In this document: positions 6,174 to 7,624 of the stretch, piece by piece | How positions within the stretch are numbered: position 1 is the stretch's first letter | Layout of the letters: the number at the start of each line of letters is the position of its first letter | NCBI GenBank assembly: GCA_023447015.1 | Contig: JAEXPG010000217.1 | Location: 1-7,624 of the forward strand | DNA: 7,624 bases | DNA from: Verrucomicrobiota bacterium | GTDB lineage: Bacteria; Verrucomicrobiota; Verrucomicrobiia; Opitutales; Opitutaceae | Direction of reading: 5' to 3' | Notes under the pieces: model-generated | What the model saw: only the letters and a program-made list of their open reading frames with translations | Databases searched by the model: none | Told to the model about the DNA's origin: nothing | Position numbers and translations under genes: made by a program

Positions 6174-7037
6174 TCAGAGGCGCAGGAGGTAGGCGAAGAG
6201 GATGTAGGCGGCCGGAGCGGTGAGGATCACGCTGTCGGTCAGGTCGAAGGCCCCGCCGATACCGGGCACGCTCGAGCCGGAGTCCTTGATGTCGGCGCGG
6301 CGTTTGATGATCGATTCGACCAGGTCCGAGACGACGGCGATCAGGGCGATCGGCACGGCGGCGACGGCGGCCCACACCACGGTGAAGTTCTCGGGATAGA
6401 GGCCGCGGGGCTGGAAGAAATGAACGAGGGCCGCACCCACGCCCGAGGCGATGAGCACGCCGCCCACGAGGCCTTCCCAGCTCTTCTTCGGGCTGATGGT
6501 CGGGGACATCTTGTGGCGCCCGATGGCGGTGCCGACCAGCAGCGCGCCCGTGTCGCAGAACTTGGCCACGGCCACGAGCCAGATGACGAGCATGAGCCCC
6601 TGGTTCGGGTTGGTCGCGTCGCGGAGGAAGAAGATCTCGATCAGGAAGTGGAACATGAACGGCACGTAGGCGATGCCGAAGAGCGTGGCCGCGAGGGTGT
6701 CGAAGCGTTTGCCCGGGTCGCGCATCGAGAGCAGGCGCACGCAGCAGAGGACGACGGCCAGCGCCATGAGCGAGGCGGTCATGCCCGGGCCGGTGATGAA
6801 GTAGGCGGGGGCAAGCGTGCGGACCGAGTAGGGCACGAGCAGCATCGCCGTACCGATGAGCAGGCCGAGCCGGTGGAACGGCCGATGCCCCATGCGGGTG
6901 AGCATGCCGTAGAGCTCGTGCTGGGTGAGCACGGCCAGCAGCGTGGTGAGGATCACCGCGGCGGGCCGGCCGAACTTCCAGAGCAGCAGGATCAGGCCGA
7001 GCCAGAGGACGAGGGTGGAGATGGTGCGTTTGAGCAC
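6174..7037 (-). CDS. cdsA: Phosphatidate cytidylyltransferase (CDP-diacylglycerol synthase)
   Basis: This integral membrane enzyme makes CDP-diacylglycerol from CTP and phosphatidic acid, the branch point for bacterial phospholipids. The 287 residues contain about eight hydrophobic segments, with long ones near 6-20, 24-38, 57-72, 86-102, 117-137, 147-160, 190-207 and 221-238. CDTGALLVGTAIGR (161-174) and SPTISPKKSWEG (178-189) match the conserved D-x-(G/A)-A...G...GR and SPKKTxEG blocks. The C-terminal signature is readable as S242, KR at 245-246 and KD at 251-252, then PGIGGAFDLTDS (258-269). The usual GHGGxxDRxD is changed: His to Ile at 260 and Arg to Leu at 266, while D265 and D268 remain. 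The start is GTG at 7037, six bases after the uppS stop, which implies translational coupling. No Shine-Dalgarno sequence is visible. The C-terminal helix ends naturally at YLLRL. Confidence 0.93.
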   Translation of the reverse strand: MLKRTISTLVLWLGLILLLWKFGRPAAVILTTLLAVLTQHELYGMLTRMGHRPFHRLGLLIGTAMLLVPYSVRTLAPAYFITGPGMTASLMALAVVLCCVRLLSMRDPGKRFDTLAATLFGIAYVPFMFHFLIEIFFLRDATNPNQGLMLVIWLVAVAKFCDTGALLVGTAIGRHKMSPTISPKKSWEGLVGGVLIASGVGAALVHFFQPRGLYPENFTVVWAAVAAVPIALIAVVSDLVESIIKRRADIKDSGSSVPGIGGAFDLTDSVILTAPAAYILFAYLLRL

Positions 7038-7043
7038 GGGAGA

Positions 7044-7624
7044 TCAGGATTTGGTCGCCTGCTTGACCTGTTCGCCGGTGGCGCCGAAGCGGCGCTCGCG
7101 GTTGGCGTAGTCGGCGAGGGCGGAGCGGAAATCGTCGGCCGAGAAGTCCGGCCAGAGCGTCGGCGTGAAGAGCAGCTCGGCGTAGGCGGCCTGGAGGAGG
7201 AGGAAGTTGCTGATGCGCGTCTCGCCGGAGGTGCGGATGACCAGATCGGGGTCGGGGATGCCGGCGGTGTAGAGGTGGCGCGCGAGTTTCTCGTACGAGC
7301 AGGCGGCCGGGTCCTCGCGGCCGGCGGCGACCTCGCGGGCGTAGGCGGCCGCGGCATCGGCGATCTCGGTGCGGGCGCCGTAGTTCAGCGCAAGGATCAG
7401 GTGCCACTGGTCGAACTTGGCGGTCGCCGCGAGCGCGCGGTCGAGTTCCTTGCGGACGGCGCCGGGCAGTTCATGGGTGCGGCCGATGGTGTGGAGGCGG
7501 ATCTTCTTCTCGACGAGTTCGTCGCACTCGCTGCGCAGGAAACGCTGGAGGAGCAGCATCAGGGCGTTTACCTCGGCGGCGGGGCGTTTCCAGTTCTCGG
7601 CGGAGAAGGCGTAGAGCGTGAGGT
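7044..7624 (-). CDS. uppS: Isoprenyl (undecaprenyl) diphosphate synthase, 5' end beyond window
   Basis: This cis-prenyltransferase condenses isopentenyl diphosphate units onto farnesyl diphosphate to make the C55 lipid carrier for peptidoglycan and other envelope polymers. The open frame runs to the window edge. The 192 visible codons begin LTLYAFSAENWKRP, the conserved block that follows the missing N-terminal catalytic HxxGMDGNGRWA motif. About 50-60 residues are therefore outside. The Met at 7559 is internal and not the start. Downstream are ALNYGARTEI, the substrate-binding DLVIRTSGETRISNF (coded at about 7203-7247), AYAELLF with the Mg-binding Glu, LWPDF and ANRERRFG, all in family order. 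LLLQ replaces the commoner LLWQ after SNF. It is the first visible gene of the minus-strand operon and is followed by cdsA after six bases. The MEP pathway started by the nearby dxr supplies its substrate. Confidence 0.95.
   Translation of the reverse strand, partial: LTLYAFSAENWKRPAAEVNALMLLLQRFLRSECDELVEKKIRLHTIGRTHELPGAVRKELDRALAATAKFDQWHLILALNYGARTEIADAAAAYAREVAAGREDPAACSYEKLARHLYTAGIPDPDLVIRTSGETRISNFLLLQAAYAELLFTPTLWPDFSADDFRSALADYANRERRFGATGEQVKQATKS

Noticed and set aside
5980..7407. 475-codon minus-strand open frame across uppS, cdsA and dxr
   Set aside because: It is out of frame with three clear genes and its product is dominated by Arg, Pro and His, typical of a shifted frame in GC-rich coding DNA.
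7557..7559. ATG at 7559 as the start of uppS
   Set aside because: The frame stays open upstream to the window edge and encodes the conserved LTLYAFSAENWKRP block, so the true start lies outside the window.

Overview
The window is GC-rich bacterial chromosome with dense, ordinary gene content. The best guess for the source is a member of Verrucomicrobiota near Opitutaceae. This is an inference from the base composition, the style of the CdsA and family-B polymerase proteins, the scarcity of Shine-Dalgarno sequences and the CACGGAT-type intergenic repeat. No rRNA or other decisive marker is present.

Left part (1-3211, plus strand): a terminator-like hairpin at the left edge is followed by three co-directional genes. 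They are a small STAS/SEC14-like soluble protein (175-576), a small four-helix membrane protein (638-1003) and a complete family-B DNA polymerase with an intact 3'-5' exonuclease (1025-3211). The polymerase ends in QGELF, which looks like a beta-clamp-binding pentapeptide, as in E. coli Pol II. It is therefore probably a clamp-using repair or translesion polymerase rather than a phage-type protein-primed enzyme.

Middle (3212-3521): the polymerase gene and the right-hand operon converge on a 310-base non-coding spacer. The spacer holds a 70-nt, almost perfectly symmetric hairpin built from three CACGGAT units facing three ATCCGTG units. Next to it is a short tandem of AACGAAGAG. This is the most unusual non-coding structure in the window.

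Right part (3522-7624, minus strand): a tightly packed operon is transcribed right to left in the order uppS (5' end cut by the window edge), cdsA, dxr, rseP, with gaps of 6, 16 and 20 bases. This is the widely conserved bacterial envelope cluster. Dxr commits carbon to MEP-pathway isoprenoids, UppS makes the C55 lipid carrier from them, CdsA makes CDP-diacylglycerol for phospholipids, and RseP is the site-2 intramembrane protease of envelope stress signalling.

I found no mobile element, CRISPR array, RNA gene or clearly new multi-gene system. The points worth a second look are the spacer hairpin, the absence of Shine-Dalgarno sequences with C at -1 in all six visible starts, the altered CdsA signature, and the clamp motif on the polymerase.
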